Assembly (NCBI GenBank): GCA_004151065.3
Contig: NWUY0300001120.1
Coordinates: 50,908-61,025, forward strand
Length of the DNA stretch: 10,118 bases
Source of the DNA: Larix sibirica
Taxonomy: Eukaryota > Streptophyta > Pinopsida > Pinales > Pinaceae
Direction of reading: 5' to 3'
This document shows, piece after piece, positions 1-7,561 of the stretch (positions within the stretch are counted from its first letter, which is position 1; each line of letters opens with the position of its first letter). The translations under genes and the position numbers were made by a program. The notes below the pieces were generated by a model. The model did no database searches and was not told where the DNA came from. It saw only the letters and a program-made list of their open reading frames with translations.

Positions 1-238
1 TTTTCAATACCATAAGCATTGATGAGGAATAAGGGCTTGTATTGGGACGAATGATGTCAACCTCCAACAACTCATGAATGCTATTTTCTATTTCATTCTT
101 TTGGGTAAAAGGATGTTGATAAGGGCATACATTGGGGAGTTGACTATCTAGAATTAGTGGAATACCATGGTCATGCTCATCATGAGTCGATGGTAAACTC
201 TTGGGTGTTTCAAAAACCAAATGATGTTTGAAGAGCAC
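1..238 (-). pseudogene. Reverse transcriptase N-terminus of copy A (partial, cut by window edge)
   Basis: Read from 238 leftwards, the frame is open to the window edge (79 codons). It gives VLFKHHLVFETPKSLPS, then DHGIPLILDSQLPNVCPYQH, TQKNEIENSIHELLEVDIIR and PNTSPYSSSMLMVLK. This is the classic start of a Ty3/gypsy RT: the F-x-x-P-x-x-LP linker, H-x-I-P, P-Y-x-H, and the E-I-x-x-x-I-x-E-L-L block leading to I-x-P-S-x-S-P-Y-S-S. The catalytic YxDD box lies off the window, so activity cannot be judged. The frame differs from that of the protease segment upstream because of a shift near 258-266 that copy B shares. Identification as gypsy RT is firm; completeness is unknown. Confidence 0.88.
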
Positions 239-840
239 TAGCCGCAAATTAGGGTGAATGTCTTATGTTGTGTGTCCACTATTTGAATAGCATTGAATTG
301 TGTAATAATACCTAACCGGCCTTTCTTCAGTAACTTTTCTATATTGTAGGAGGTAACCATTTCTCGAGAATCTAAAGTAGTCCCTTTGAGATGTTGTTTG
401 TACCCTTCCTTAGCAAAGTTGATATATAGTTCCTTGAAATCCATGGGGACCAGTCCTAAAGTCCTTATCCATTCCGCCCTTAGAACTACATCACGATCAC
501 CCATGTCAATATCAAACATGTGTGTTTTAATATTGTTGTCACCCATTTGGAGTTTCAGGTTACACAGCAACCCCCAATTTCATTGTACCACCATTTGCTA
601 TCATAATTTGGAAATTTGATATAGGTCAGACATTGCAATGGGTTTCTATAGCCACTCTCCTATGAATAAAGTTGTGGGTGTTGTTACTATCAATTAATAC
701 AATGACTTTATGGTGCTTGATGTAGCCTATCAACTTCAATGTATGTGGGGTGTATTAATGTGATAAGGCATGGAGTGAGATTTGACGTTTCTCCGAAGGA
801 GCTTGCAAGCAGTCGTCATTTTCCATGGGTGGAGTAGTAT
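239..840 (-). pseudogene. Retropepsin-like aspartic protease of copy A (broken)
   Basis: Minus-strand translation gives a linker with QISLHALSH, then LKLIGYIKHHKVIVLIDSNN and THNFIHRRVA, a flap-like stretch QIMIANGGTMKLG, and the C-terminal half GDRDVVLRAEWIRTLGL followed by MDFKELYINF. Family members usually read D-S/T-G at the catalytic aspartate and G-x-DVVLG-x-WL near the end. Here the active-site glycine is asparagine (D codon 691-689) and the VLG glycine is arginine. In-frame stops interrupt the domain after HALSH, after HCNV and after VAV. The longest uninterrupted piece is 570-238. In live elements this enzyme cuts the Gag-Pol polyprotein. It sits between gag and RT, as expected, and is not functional. 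Confidence 0.85.
668..694 (-). other. Degenerate protease active-site motif, copy A
   Basis: The codons read I-D-S-N-N-T-H-N-F. Ty3/gypsy proteases carry D-S/T-G here. Glycine has been replaced by asparagine, which should abolish catalysis. Copy B keeps DSGNTHNF at 3469-3495. Confidence 0.8.
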
Positions 841-1741
841 CCTCCACTTCTAGTTCTTTATTTCCTTCCATGATATTTCTTTTGGGTGCTCATGTGGGGA
901 TACATCTATATGGAATAATTTCTGTTCTTTGCATTTATGCCCTTAAAAATATTTTTCATCACAGTTATAGCAAAGTCCAAGATGTTGACATTTTACCATC
1001 ACATTCGGAGATAAATTTTGGATTCTTAATGGCTAGATGTTGAAGGTGTTGGAAGTAAAAGCTATGGGAGACACAGTGCGAGTAAAAAATGAAGGTCTTT
1101 TGGGTTGGGTGTTGATCACAATTTTAGCTTATTGAGCTCTGTCACAAGCTTCCAACCATGTTGTCTGGTGTTGTATAATGACAAGTGTTCAAAGTGTCTC
1201 CTTGAGGCCATTGATGAATCATTCCCAAACAAAAGAATAAAAAAGGCCATCTGTGTGGATTTCCAATTGCTTAGATGTTTTAAAATAGTCCATAACTGTG
1301 ACACTAACATAATTTGGTTAACCTTCCTTGGTAGTGAGTGTCCTTTTCAAAATGATCATGAATGATATTCCCAAATTGGATCCAAGGGACATAATGACGA
1401 TAATATGTTTGGTACCATTGCCACCATTGCCAACATCCTGAGTCTAAATATAAGACCCCAAATTTTAACTTTTGGAGATCATCCTTAGTGCCATGGAGAG
1501 CAAAATAGTGTTCCATTTGGGTAACCCAACCCGAGGGATTTGAGCCATCAAATATGTCCATGTCGAACTTTGGGAATTGATGACGTGAATTATTATACTC
1601 AAAAGATAGAGGCTAGGTTTATGAAAAGAGAGTGAGAGCCCCGTTCTTCATCGACAAATGCTTCATTGGTTGAATCCTCTTTTTTAGGTGCGAGCTCCAC
1701 GTGTTGAGTGATAGCATCATCACTTGTTGTTGGTTAGCCAT
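841..1741 (-). pseudogene. Gag of copy A (capsid and zinc knuckle, broken)
   Basis: A probable gag start is the minus-strand ATG at 1741-1739 (MANQQQVMMLSLNTW), conserved in copy B at 4538. Further on, an open segment (1561-1304) reads MDIFDGSNPSGWVTQMEHYF and ALHGTKDDLQKLKFGVLYLD, then a W-rich stretch and RLTKL. These are the hallmarks of the retrotransposon gag domain (F-D-G-x-N-P-x-G-W, YF at the helix end, YLDG, L-T-K-L). A zinc knuckle lies at 972-931. Several frames are needed to follow the protein, so frameshifts and stops have accumulated. In a live element Gag builds the virus-like particle and packages RNA. The gag identity is strong; the exact end is uncertain. Confidence 0.82.
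931..972 (-). other. Gag zinc-knuckle remnant, copy A
   Basis: Minus-strand codons read C-Y-N-C-D-E-K-Y-F-stop-G-H-K-C, a CCHC-type nucleocapsid knuckle as found in plant gypsy elements. All three cysteines and the GHKC histidine are kept, but phenylalanine stands where many relatives have the CX2CX4H histidine. A TAA stop (945-943) occupies the codon before GHKC. Copy B has TGA at the same codon. Confidence 0.8.
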
Positions 1742-2757
1742 ATTGATATTGATCTAGTCAACTAAACACTACAATGTTATGACTACTGATGCTATCTCTT
1801 TAGTGTCCTTAGGTTGACCCTTGGTTGTACTCCATGATTTTTTGGTTGTGGGTGTGTATCATGGGACCACTTATGATCGAAAAATGATTAACACCAACTT
1901 ATCTCAAAATGACTAGGGCCTAAAGAGGAGGAGTCTTTTGAGATGTATCACCAAATGAGGTTTTGGTAGGGCCACCCAAAAATGATTGTTAGATATGCAT
2001 ACCAACACAATCGATACAATGCAAAAATTCTCTTGACATAGGTATCGAAAAATGATGTCGGTAGATCCCAATTTTTTTTTTTAAACATTGAGGGGACTAT
2101 TACTCCCTACAGAATATTACTTTGATAGAATTTTCAAATTCCTCTTGGATGAAAAGATGTAGGAATTTCACTGATTGGTCATAGAGAATAAGGTTACTGC
2201 ACCAACATAATGTTTCCTTTTGAAGGCAAAGATATAGGAATTTCACTGGCTAGTGGCATGGGTTAGGGTTTCCAGTGTCTTCAGGACAAGGGATTGTTAG
2301 GTGCTATAGCTCTTTGATATACTTGCGTGGTCTAATAGTAGTACTTGGCCCAATCTCTCAAGGCGCTAACTAAGGAGGCTCAACCGTGCCCTTAGCCATA
2401 CTACTTGACTACCCATGTATGAGAGTAATATTCTCGAGTGCTATGCTTGGTGACACTATAGCAACATGACGATCAATGATATTATTTACAAGTGGTTTTA
2501 GGTTGCTTAGGGATATTCGAGAGTACGTGGAAGTGAGATTCTGAGATTTGGTAAATAGGTGCTGAAGGGGTACCAACATAAGTTACAACAATGTTTGACA
2601 AATGTCACTAGTATCAATTGTATTCTCTATGTGTATGCTTCCCCAACCACAAGTTTACCCGTCGAACGATAGATGTCTGTATTATTTAAAAGCATTGACA
2701 ATTGTCTCTACCTAAAAAGAATATGTGAAAATTCTAGAGGCATGTTGGCTTAGGAAA
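1742..2757 (-). other. Untranslated leader of copy A (about 1 kb)
   Basis: Between the PBS and the gag start lie about 1,016 bases with no recognisable protein in any frame. The same stretch, with similar length once the assembly duplication is removed (about 1,028), separates PBS and gag in copy B, and it is alignable throughout. It is therefore part of the element and not flanking DNA. In live elements this region would hold packaging signals; none can be pinpointed here. Confidence 0.7.
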
Positions 2758-2771
2758 GTGTTATGATGCCA
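2758..2771 (-). other. Degenerate primer-binding site of copy A
   Basis: The minus strand reads TGGCATCATAACAC, compared with TGGTATCAGAGCCA, the site complementary to plant initiator-Met tRNA; 9 of 14 positions match. Combined with copy B, nearly every position of the consensus survives in one copy or the other. Unusually, no LTR precedes it: the neighbouring bases are RT codons of copy B. Confidence 0.6.
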
Positions 2772-3056
2772 ATTATTGAGAGACCTAAAGTCTAGACACA
2801 TGCACAAAGTTCCTTACTTTTTCAATACCATAACCATTGATGAGGAATAATAGCTTGTACTGGGATGAATAATGCCATCCTCCAACAACTCATGAATGAT
2901 ATTTTATATTTCATTCTTTTGGGTAAAATGATTTTGATAAGGGCATGCATTGGGAAGTTGACTGCCTGGATTTAGTGGAATACCATGGTCATGCACCTCA
3001 TGGGCCGGTGGTAAACCCTTGAGTGTTTCAAAAGCTAATTGATGTTTGGAGAGCAC
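2772..3056 (-). pseudogene. Reverse transcriptase N-terminus of copy B (truncated at junction)
   Basis: From 3056 leftwards the frame gives VLSKHQLAFETLKGLPPAHE, DHGIPLNPGSQLPNACPYQN, TQKNEI-stop-NIIHELLEDGI, STSYYSSSMVMVLKK-stop-G, then TLCMCLDFRSLNN. The last part is the RT block normally reading KKDGTWRMCVDYRALN; the Asp/Glu codon has become a stop. Two in-frame stops therefore interrupt it. RT identity ends after S-L-N-N at 2772-2774, far before the catalytic YxDD motif, where the sequence passes into the primer-binding site of copy A. The fragment cannot encode an enzyme. Confidence 0.88.
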
Positions 3057-3640
3057 CAACTTCAAATGATGGTGAATTTCCTATGGGGCATGTCCACTAC
3101 TTGGATGGCATTGAATGGTGCAATAATACCTAAGTGGCCTTTCTTCAATAAATTCTCCATATGGTGGGAGGTGATAATTTGTCGAGAGCCTGAAGTAATC
3201 CCTTTGAGATGATGTTTTTACCCTTAGAAAAGTTGATATATAGTTCCTTGAAATCCATGGCGACCAATCCCAAAGTCCTTATCCATTCTACCCCTAGAAC
3301 TACATCACAACCACCCATGTCAATATTAAACATGTGTGTTTAATATTGTAGTCACCCATTTGGAGTTTCATGTTTTCGTAACGACCCCCAATTTCATTAT
3401 ACCATCATTTTCTATCATAATTTGGAATTTGACATTGCAATGGGTTCTTCTGTCATTCTCCTATGAATAAAGTTGTGGGTGTTTCCACTGTCAATAATAC
3501 AATGAATTTATGGTGGTTGATGTAGCCTATCAACTTCAATGTTTGAGAGGTGGAGAAATGTGATAAGGCATGGAGTGAGATTTGGCGTTCCTTCCCAAGA
3601 GCTTGGAAAGGGTCACCATCTTCCATGGGTGGAGCAGTAT
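3057..3640 (-). pseudogene. Retropepsin-like aspartic protease of copy B (broken)
   Basis: The N-terminal part (within 3647-3453) reads RQISLHALSHFSTSQTLKLI and GYINHHKFIV. A one-base deletion at about 3495-3496, relative to copy A, then moves the active-site motif I-D-S-G-N-T-H-N-F (3495-3469) into another frame. Unlike copy A, the catalytic D-S-G itself is intact. About 12 bases present in copy A are missing near 3427-3431, shifting the flap region again. The C-terminal half (from 3333) reads GGCDVVLGVEWIRTLGL and MDFKELYINF, with the VLG glycine kept. A short deletion after INFSK changes frame once more. Order and motifs identify it as a Ty3/gypsy protease; it is inactive. Confidence 0.85.
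3469..3495 (-). other. Protease active-site motif, copy B (sequence kept, frame lost)
   Basis: The codons read I-D-S-G-N-T-H-N-F, the expected catalytic triplet D-S-G plus flanks. It is out of frame with the N-terminal protease segment because one base is missing next to 3495. Confidence 0.8.
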
Positions 3641-4538
3641 CCTCCACTTCTGGTTCTTGATTGCCTTCCTTGATATGTCTTCTAGGTGCTCATGTGGGGA
3701 TATATCTATTTAGAATAATTTATTTTCTTTGCATTTATGCCCTCAAAAATATTTTTCATCATAGTTATAGCAAAGTCCAAGGTGTCGACATTCGACCATC
3801 ACATTTGGAGATAAATTTTGGATTCTTAATGGCTGCATGTTGGAGGTGTTGGAAGTAAAATTCATGGGAGACATACTGTGATTTAGAAATGAAGGTCTTT
3901 TGGGTTGGGTGTCGATCACCGTTTCGGCTTCTTGAGCTCTGTCACAAGCTTCCAACCATGTTGTCGAGTGTTGTATAATGACACGTGTTTGAATTGTCTC
4001 CTTAAGGCCATTGATGAAGCATTCCAAAGAAAGGAATGAAAAATGCCATCCTAGTGGATTGCCAATTGCTCAGATGTTGTAATATAGTCCATAATTGTGA
4101 CACTCTAACATAATTTGGTCAACCTTCCAAGGTAGTGAGCGCCCCTTTCAAAATGACCATGAATGATATTCACAAATTGGCTTTAAGGGACATAATGATG
4201 ATAATAATTTTGGTATCATTGCCACCATTGCTAACTTCTTGAGTCTAAATATAAGACCCTAATTTTTAACTTTTAGAGGTCATTTTTAATGCCATGGAGA
4301 GCAAAATAGGGATCCATTTGGGTAACTCAACATGAGGGATATGAGCTCAAATTTGCACATGTCGAACTTTGGGAATCGATGCCATGAATTATTATCTTCA
4401 AAGGATAGAAGCCAAGTTTATGAAAAGAGTGTGAGAGCCCTATTCTTCATCAACAAATGATTCATTGGATGGATCCTTTTTTAGGTGTGATCCCCATGTG
4501 TTGAGTGATAACATCATCACTTGTTGTTGACTAGCCAT
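3641..4538 (-). pseudogene. Gag of copy B (capsid and zinc knuckle, broken)
   Basis: The gag start at 4538-4536 (minus-strand ATG, MASQQQ-like) matches that of copy A. The best-preserved part is an open segment 4027-3743, reading MECFINGLKETIQTRVIIQH, STTWLEACDRAQEAE, a proline- and serine-rich linker, and then CRHLGLCYNYDEKYF before a stop inside the zinc knuckle. C-F-I-x-G-L-K-x-x-I-x-x-x-V is the conserved C-terminal capsid motif of plant Ty3/gypsy Gag, usually followed by such a linker and knuckle. The MDIFDG region of copy A has lost its methionine here and is frameshifted. The protein is not translatable as one frame. Confidence 0.83.
3731..3772 (-). other. Gag zinc-knuckle remnant, copy B
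   Basis: Codons read C-Y-N-Y-D-E-K-Y-F-stop-G-H-K-C. The second zinc-binding cysteine is tyrosine (TGT to TAT, 3763-3761), and the stop TGA (3745-3743) sits at the same codon as the TAA of copy A. Confidence 0.8.
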
Positions 4539-4965
4539 GTTGATGTTAATATGGTCAATTGAATGCTACGATGTTATGACCACTGTAGCTCTTTGGTGTC
4601 TTTGGGTTGACCCTTGGTTTTTCTCCATGTTTTTCTGGTTGTGGGTGTGTACCATGGGATCACTTATGATCAAAAAAGGATGAACACCAACTTATCTCAA
4701 AATGACTAGGGGCTAAAGATGCGTCTTTTGAGATGTATCATCAAATGAGGTATTGGTTGATCCACCCAAAAATGATTGTTAGAGATGCATACCAACATGA
4801 TCTACACAATGCAAAGATTCTTTTGAGATATGTATCCAAAAATGGTGTCGGTGGATCCTAGATTAAAAAAACACATTGAGAGGAGTATAACTTCTTGTTG
4901 AATATTACTTCAATGGCATGATTTCTAAATTCCTCCTGGATGGAAAGATGTAGGAATTTCGTTAA

Positions 4966-5369
4966 TTGGTCATAGAGAATAAGGTTACTGCACTGACGTA
5001 ATGTCCAAATTCCTTCTAGAGGCAAAGATATAGGATTTTCACTGGCTGGTGATAGGGGTTAGGGTTTCTAGGGTCTCGAGGACAAGGGATTGTTAGGTGA
5101 TATAGATATTTGATACACTTGCATGGTCCAATAGAAATACTTAGCCCAATCTCTCAGGTCGCTAACTAAGGAGGCTCAATCATGCCTTAGTTGTACTGCA
5201 TGACTACCCAGGTATGGGAGAGTAATATTCTTGAGTGCTATGCTCAATGCAACTAAAGGAACAAGACGGTTGATCTGATTATCTACAAGTGGTTTTAGGT
5301 TGCTTAGGGATATTCAAGAGCATGTGGAAGTGAGATTCTTTATATAGGTCCTATTTGATGCGATAATAT
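4966..5369. repeat. 404-bp direct repeat, left copy (likely contig overlap)
   Basis: Identical in length to 5371-5774, with five substitutions and no indel (about 98.8% identity). It ends at an N. Its partner continues past the shared end into normal element sequence, as expected if two contig ends overlap but were not merged. Confidence 0.9.
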
Positions 5370-5370
5370 N
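5370..5370. other. Single N, probable scaffold join
   Basis: One unresolved base separates the two copies of the 404-bp repeat. It marks a join and not a biological site. Confidence 0.85.
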
Positions 5371-5774
5371 TTGGTCATAGAGAATAAGGTTACTGCACTG
5401 ACGTAATGTCCAAATTCCTTCTAGAGGCAAAGATATAGGATTTTCACTAGCTGGTGATAGGGGTTAGGGTTTCTAGGGTCTCGAGGACAAGGGATTGTTA
5501 GGTGCTATAGATATTTGATACACTTGCATGGTCCAATAGAAATACTTAGCCCAATCTCTCAGGTCGCTAACTAAGGAGGCTCAATCATGCCTTAGTTGTA
5601 CTGCATGACTACCCAGGTATGGGAGAGTAATATTCTTGAGTGCTATGCTCGATGCAACTAAAGGAACAAGACGGTTGATTTGATTATCTACAAGTGGTTT
5701 TAGGTTGCTTAGAGATATTCAAGAGCATGTGGAAGTGAGATTCTTTATATAGGTCCTATTTGATGCGATAATAT
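5371..5774. repeat. 404-bp direct repeat, right copy (likely contig overlap)
   Basis: Starts immediately after the N with the same bases as 4966 and ends at the bases that precede the N, then runs on into leader sequence matching copy A. Confidence 0.9.
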
Positions 5775-5971
5775 GCGAAGGGGTACCAACATAGGTTACA
5801 ACAGTGTCCGACAAATGTGACTAGTATCAATTGTATTCTCTACGTGTATGCTTCCCCAACCACAATTTTACTCGTTGAACGATAGATCCTTGTGTTATTT
5901 AAAGGCACCAATACAAGTCTCTAGCCTCCAAAAAGTCCCTAAAAATTCTAGAGGTGTGTTGGCTCAGGAAA

Positions 5972-5985
5972 GTGCCATGCTACCA
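5972..5985 (-). other. Degenerate primer-binding site of copy B
   Basis: The minus strand reads TGGTAGCATGGCAC, 9 of 14 matching the initiator-Met tRNA site TGGTATCAGAGCCA. It lies two bases (AG) from the LTR end ...CCACA, the usual LTR/PBS spacing in plant elements. Position and order support the call despite the decay. Confidence 0.7.
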
Positions 5986-5987
5986 CT

Positions 5988-6456
5988 TGTGGTTATCTTA
6001 ACCTTGAAACTTATTGCAATTCACAAGATACACAGAGATAAATGATGCGAAATACTAGAAATTGTAAAGTGAATTTACTTAATCAAAGGAAATAGATAAG
6101 AGAGATGATGCCTGAATAACTCTTGTATTATGAAAACAAATTGAGGAAGCAATGTTCACTCTCCTCTTAAGGTTGGCAGAGCTTTCACTTGAGTAGATCT
6201 CTAATAGAAGAATTATTGACAAAACATTCCATAGCCTCCTAGCTCTTTAAATAGGCATTCACTATTCCAAAACTCTAACTATTTGACTTGGTCGCATAAT
6301 TAATTAGTACCAACTACCTAGTGGGCCTTAATGAATAGAAATACACCTTTTACATTAATTGTCAATTACTTACTACTTAACCTTATTCAAAAGGGATGGC
6401 ATCATACAATACTCAACTAACTCTTAAGTAAGAAGGGTTAGAGTGGGACCCTAACA
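5988..6456 (-). mobile_element. 5' LTR of copy B (469 bp)
   Basis: On the minus strand the segment begins TGTTAGGGTCCCAC and ends TAACCACA, giving TG...CA ends with short TGT/ACA inverted termini, directly followed by AG and the PBS. A TATA-like element lies about 200 bases in (6253-6246), and AATAAG near the 3' end, in ATTGCAATAAGTTTCAAGG, is a plausible polyadenylation signal. Size suits a plant Ty3/gypsy LTR. No partner LTR is in the window, so the outer boundary at 6456 and the target-site duplication cannot be verified. Confidence 0.68.
6246..6253 (-). promoter_or_regulatory. TATA-like box in LTR of copy B
   Basis: Minus strand CCTATTTAAAGAGC within the LTR, well placed between U3 and R. 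It would drive the element's genomic RNA; activity is doubtful at this age. Confidence 0.45.
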
Positions 6457-6978
6457 CAAACCCTCTTGGTTAGGTTACTTAATAAATGAAATTACTATAC
6501 ATAAAATATAACTAAATATAAATTATAAAGATACATAGAACTAGGATAATGAGGAGCCAAATCCTATGCCTGGATATAAACAACCATGATTCCCAGCCAA
6601 ACATGACACTTGCTCACAACCCACCTCCCAAATTTACTAAAATGTTCCAAGCCATGCATGGATAATAATTGACCACCAATGTCACAAATTGACCAAATGC
6701 ATATTTTAACATACATTTTCAATAAACAACTCCTTATATACAACATGACCCAAATGAAGTTTTTCTTTGAAAAAGTATGAGTGAGTTAAAAGGAAAACTT
6801 AAATCATGTGAATTGTTAAGGATGTTACTAAAAGGGATAAAAACTCAAAATTTATTTAAAATCTGAAACCTACAAAAGGCTATGGAGGAGATGGTGATGA
6901 CAAACCTAAAAAAAAACATAATAAGATAAGAGGAGACCATGAATATGCCTCCCTTCATTATAAAAATCCATATATTTT
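6457..6978. other. A+T-rich spacer right of the LTR, no gene seen
   Basis: No ORF here has recognisable protein character. The stretch from about 6475 to 6600 resembles 7145-7270; the rest shows nothing identifiable. Confidence 0.6.
6475..6600 (+). repeat. Diverged dispersed repeat, copy 1
   Basis: Shares a colinear run of anchors with 7145-7270: AGATACAT-GAAC, then TGAGGAG, then ATGATTC, with similar spacing. Identity is about two thirds by eye. It may be a relic of an unidentified transposon or an old segmental duplication. Confidence 0.4.
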
Positions 6979-7100
6979 TGAAAATAACTCATAAATAATA
7001 AATTGTAAAAAGGGTAAGAGAGGAGGGGCACTTCTAGGATGAAAATAACTCATAAATAATAAATTGTAAAAAGGGTAAGAGAGGAGGGGCTCTTCTAGGA
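6979..7100 (+). repeat. 61-bp tandem duplication (two copies)
   Basis: Copy 1 is 6979-7039 and copy 2 is 7040-7100, exactly adjacent. They differ at one base (A at 7030 against T at 7091). Near-identity implies a recent event. Confidence 0.92.
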
Positions 7101-7144
7101 ACAATCGATAAATGAGTTATGTGATACACCCTTTGAGGAGCTAA

Positions 7145-7270
7145 ACCTTTATTCATACAAATGTATACAACATAAATGATTATTCCTTAACTATAAATCC
7201 TAGAGATACATGGAACAAGAATGTTGAGGAGATAGAGTTTATGGATTAGGTCAAAACGACTATGATTCAA
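7145..7270 (+). repeat. Diverged dispersed repeat, copy 2
   Basis: Partner of 6475-6600 in the same orientation, with the shared anchors AGATACAT-GAAC, TGAGGAG and ATGATTC in order. Confidence 0.4.
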
Positions 7271-7341
7271 AATGTTTAATTGGTTTGGTAAATTTAATAA
7301 TTCAACATTCCATTTGAATTGAAATATTTTCATGCCCTACA

Positions 7342-7561
7342 TGAAATATTTGACTATAATTAAGAGTATAGAACTTTGAACATCAACACAATATGAGAAA
7401 GGCCTACACAATCAAAGGAGTAAGTTGATATATTTTAGGTTGATATCACAAGTAAATATTGAATTATAATTAGGATTATACAACTTTGAATGTTAATACA
7501 GTATGAGAAAGGCCCAAGTAGTCAAAGGGTTTATGTTAGGTATTTTATGATGGTATCACAA
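7342..7561 (+). repeat. 110-bp tandem duplication, diverged
   Basis: Units 7342-7451 and 7452-7561 align without gaps at about three-quarters identity. Anchors are TATAATTA, ACTTTGAA, TATGAGAAAGGCC, TCAAAGG and TATCACAA. Each unit ends in a TGATATCACAA or TGGTATCACAA motif. It is older than the 61-bp duplication nearby. Confidence 0.75.

Larger units (their letters stand above)
1..2771 (-). mobile_element. Truncated Ty3/gypsy retrotransposon copy A (PBS, leader, gag, protease, RT start)
   Basis: On the minus strand this block carries, in order, a degenerate tRNA primer-binding site (2771-2758), an untranslated leader of about 1 kb, a gag start (1741), a gag zinc knuckle (972-931), a retropepsin-like active site (694-668) and the N-terminal part of reverse transcriptase, cut by the window edge. 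This order is that of Ty3/gypsy elements, and the wording of gag, knuckle and protease resembles plant chromoviruses; the lineage is inferred. Stops and frameshifts break every domain, so it is dead. It has no LTR at its PBS end: bases from 2772 onward are the RT of copy B. Everything matches copy B (2772-5985) at roughly 85% by eye, with differences mostly C/T and G/A, as expected of methylated old repeats. Confidence 0.9.
4539..5971 (-). other. Untranslated leader of copy B (contains assembly duplication)
   Basis: This is the non-coding leader between gag and PBS, colinear with 1742-2757 of copy A except for about 405 extra bases caused by the repeated segment around 5370. No protein or RNA gene is recognisable. 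Corrected length is about 1,028 bases. Confidence 0.7.
2772..5985 (-). mobile_element. Truncated Ty3/gypsy retrotransposon copy B (internal region)
   Basis: On the minus strand this is a second copy of the same element: PBS (5985-5972), leader, gag (start 4538), protease, and RT up to the motif DFRSLNN, where it is cut and joined to copy A's PBS. Together with the LTR at 5988-6456 it forms the 5' half of an element. The 3' half (rest of RT, RNase H, integrase, 3' LTR) is absent. Its apparent length is inflated by a 404-base duplication around the N at 5370. All reading frames are broken. Confidence 0.9.

Noticed and set aside
386-1365. Plus-strand ORFs at 386-619, 825-1043 and 1105-1365
   Set aside because: They lie antisense to clear protease and gag sequence of copy A and have no family motif of their own.
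2255-2275. Plant telomere-like motif GGGTTAGGGTTT, also near 5055-5070 and 5460-5475
   Set aside because: Only about one and a half units, conserved as part of the retroelement leader; no array.
3661-3858. Plus-strand ORF over the gag knuckle of copy B
   Set aside because: It resembles the plus-strand ORF at 825-1043 only because both are the antisense of the same gag region.
4966-5774. Real recent tandem duplication or tandem leader enhancer
   Set aside because: The N sits exactly at the boundary and the copy lengths match without indels, so an assembly overlap explains it better.
5848-6045. Plus-strand 65-codon ORF
   Set aside because: It crosses the primer-binding site and runs into the LTR of an element oriented the other way, so it is a chance ORF.
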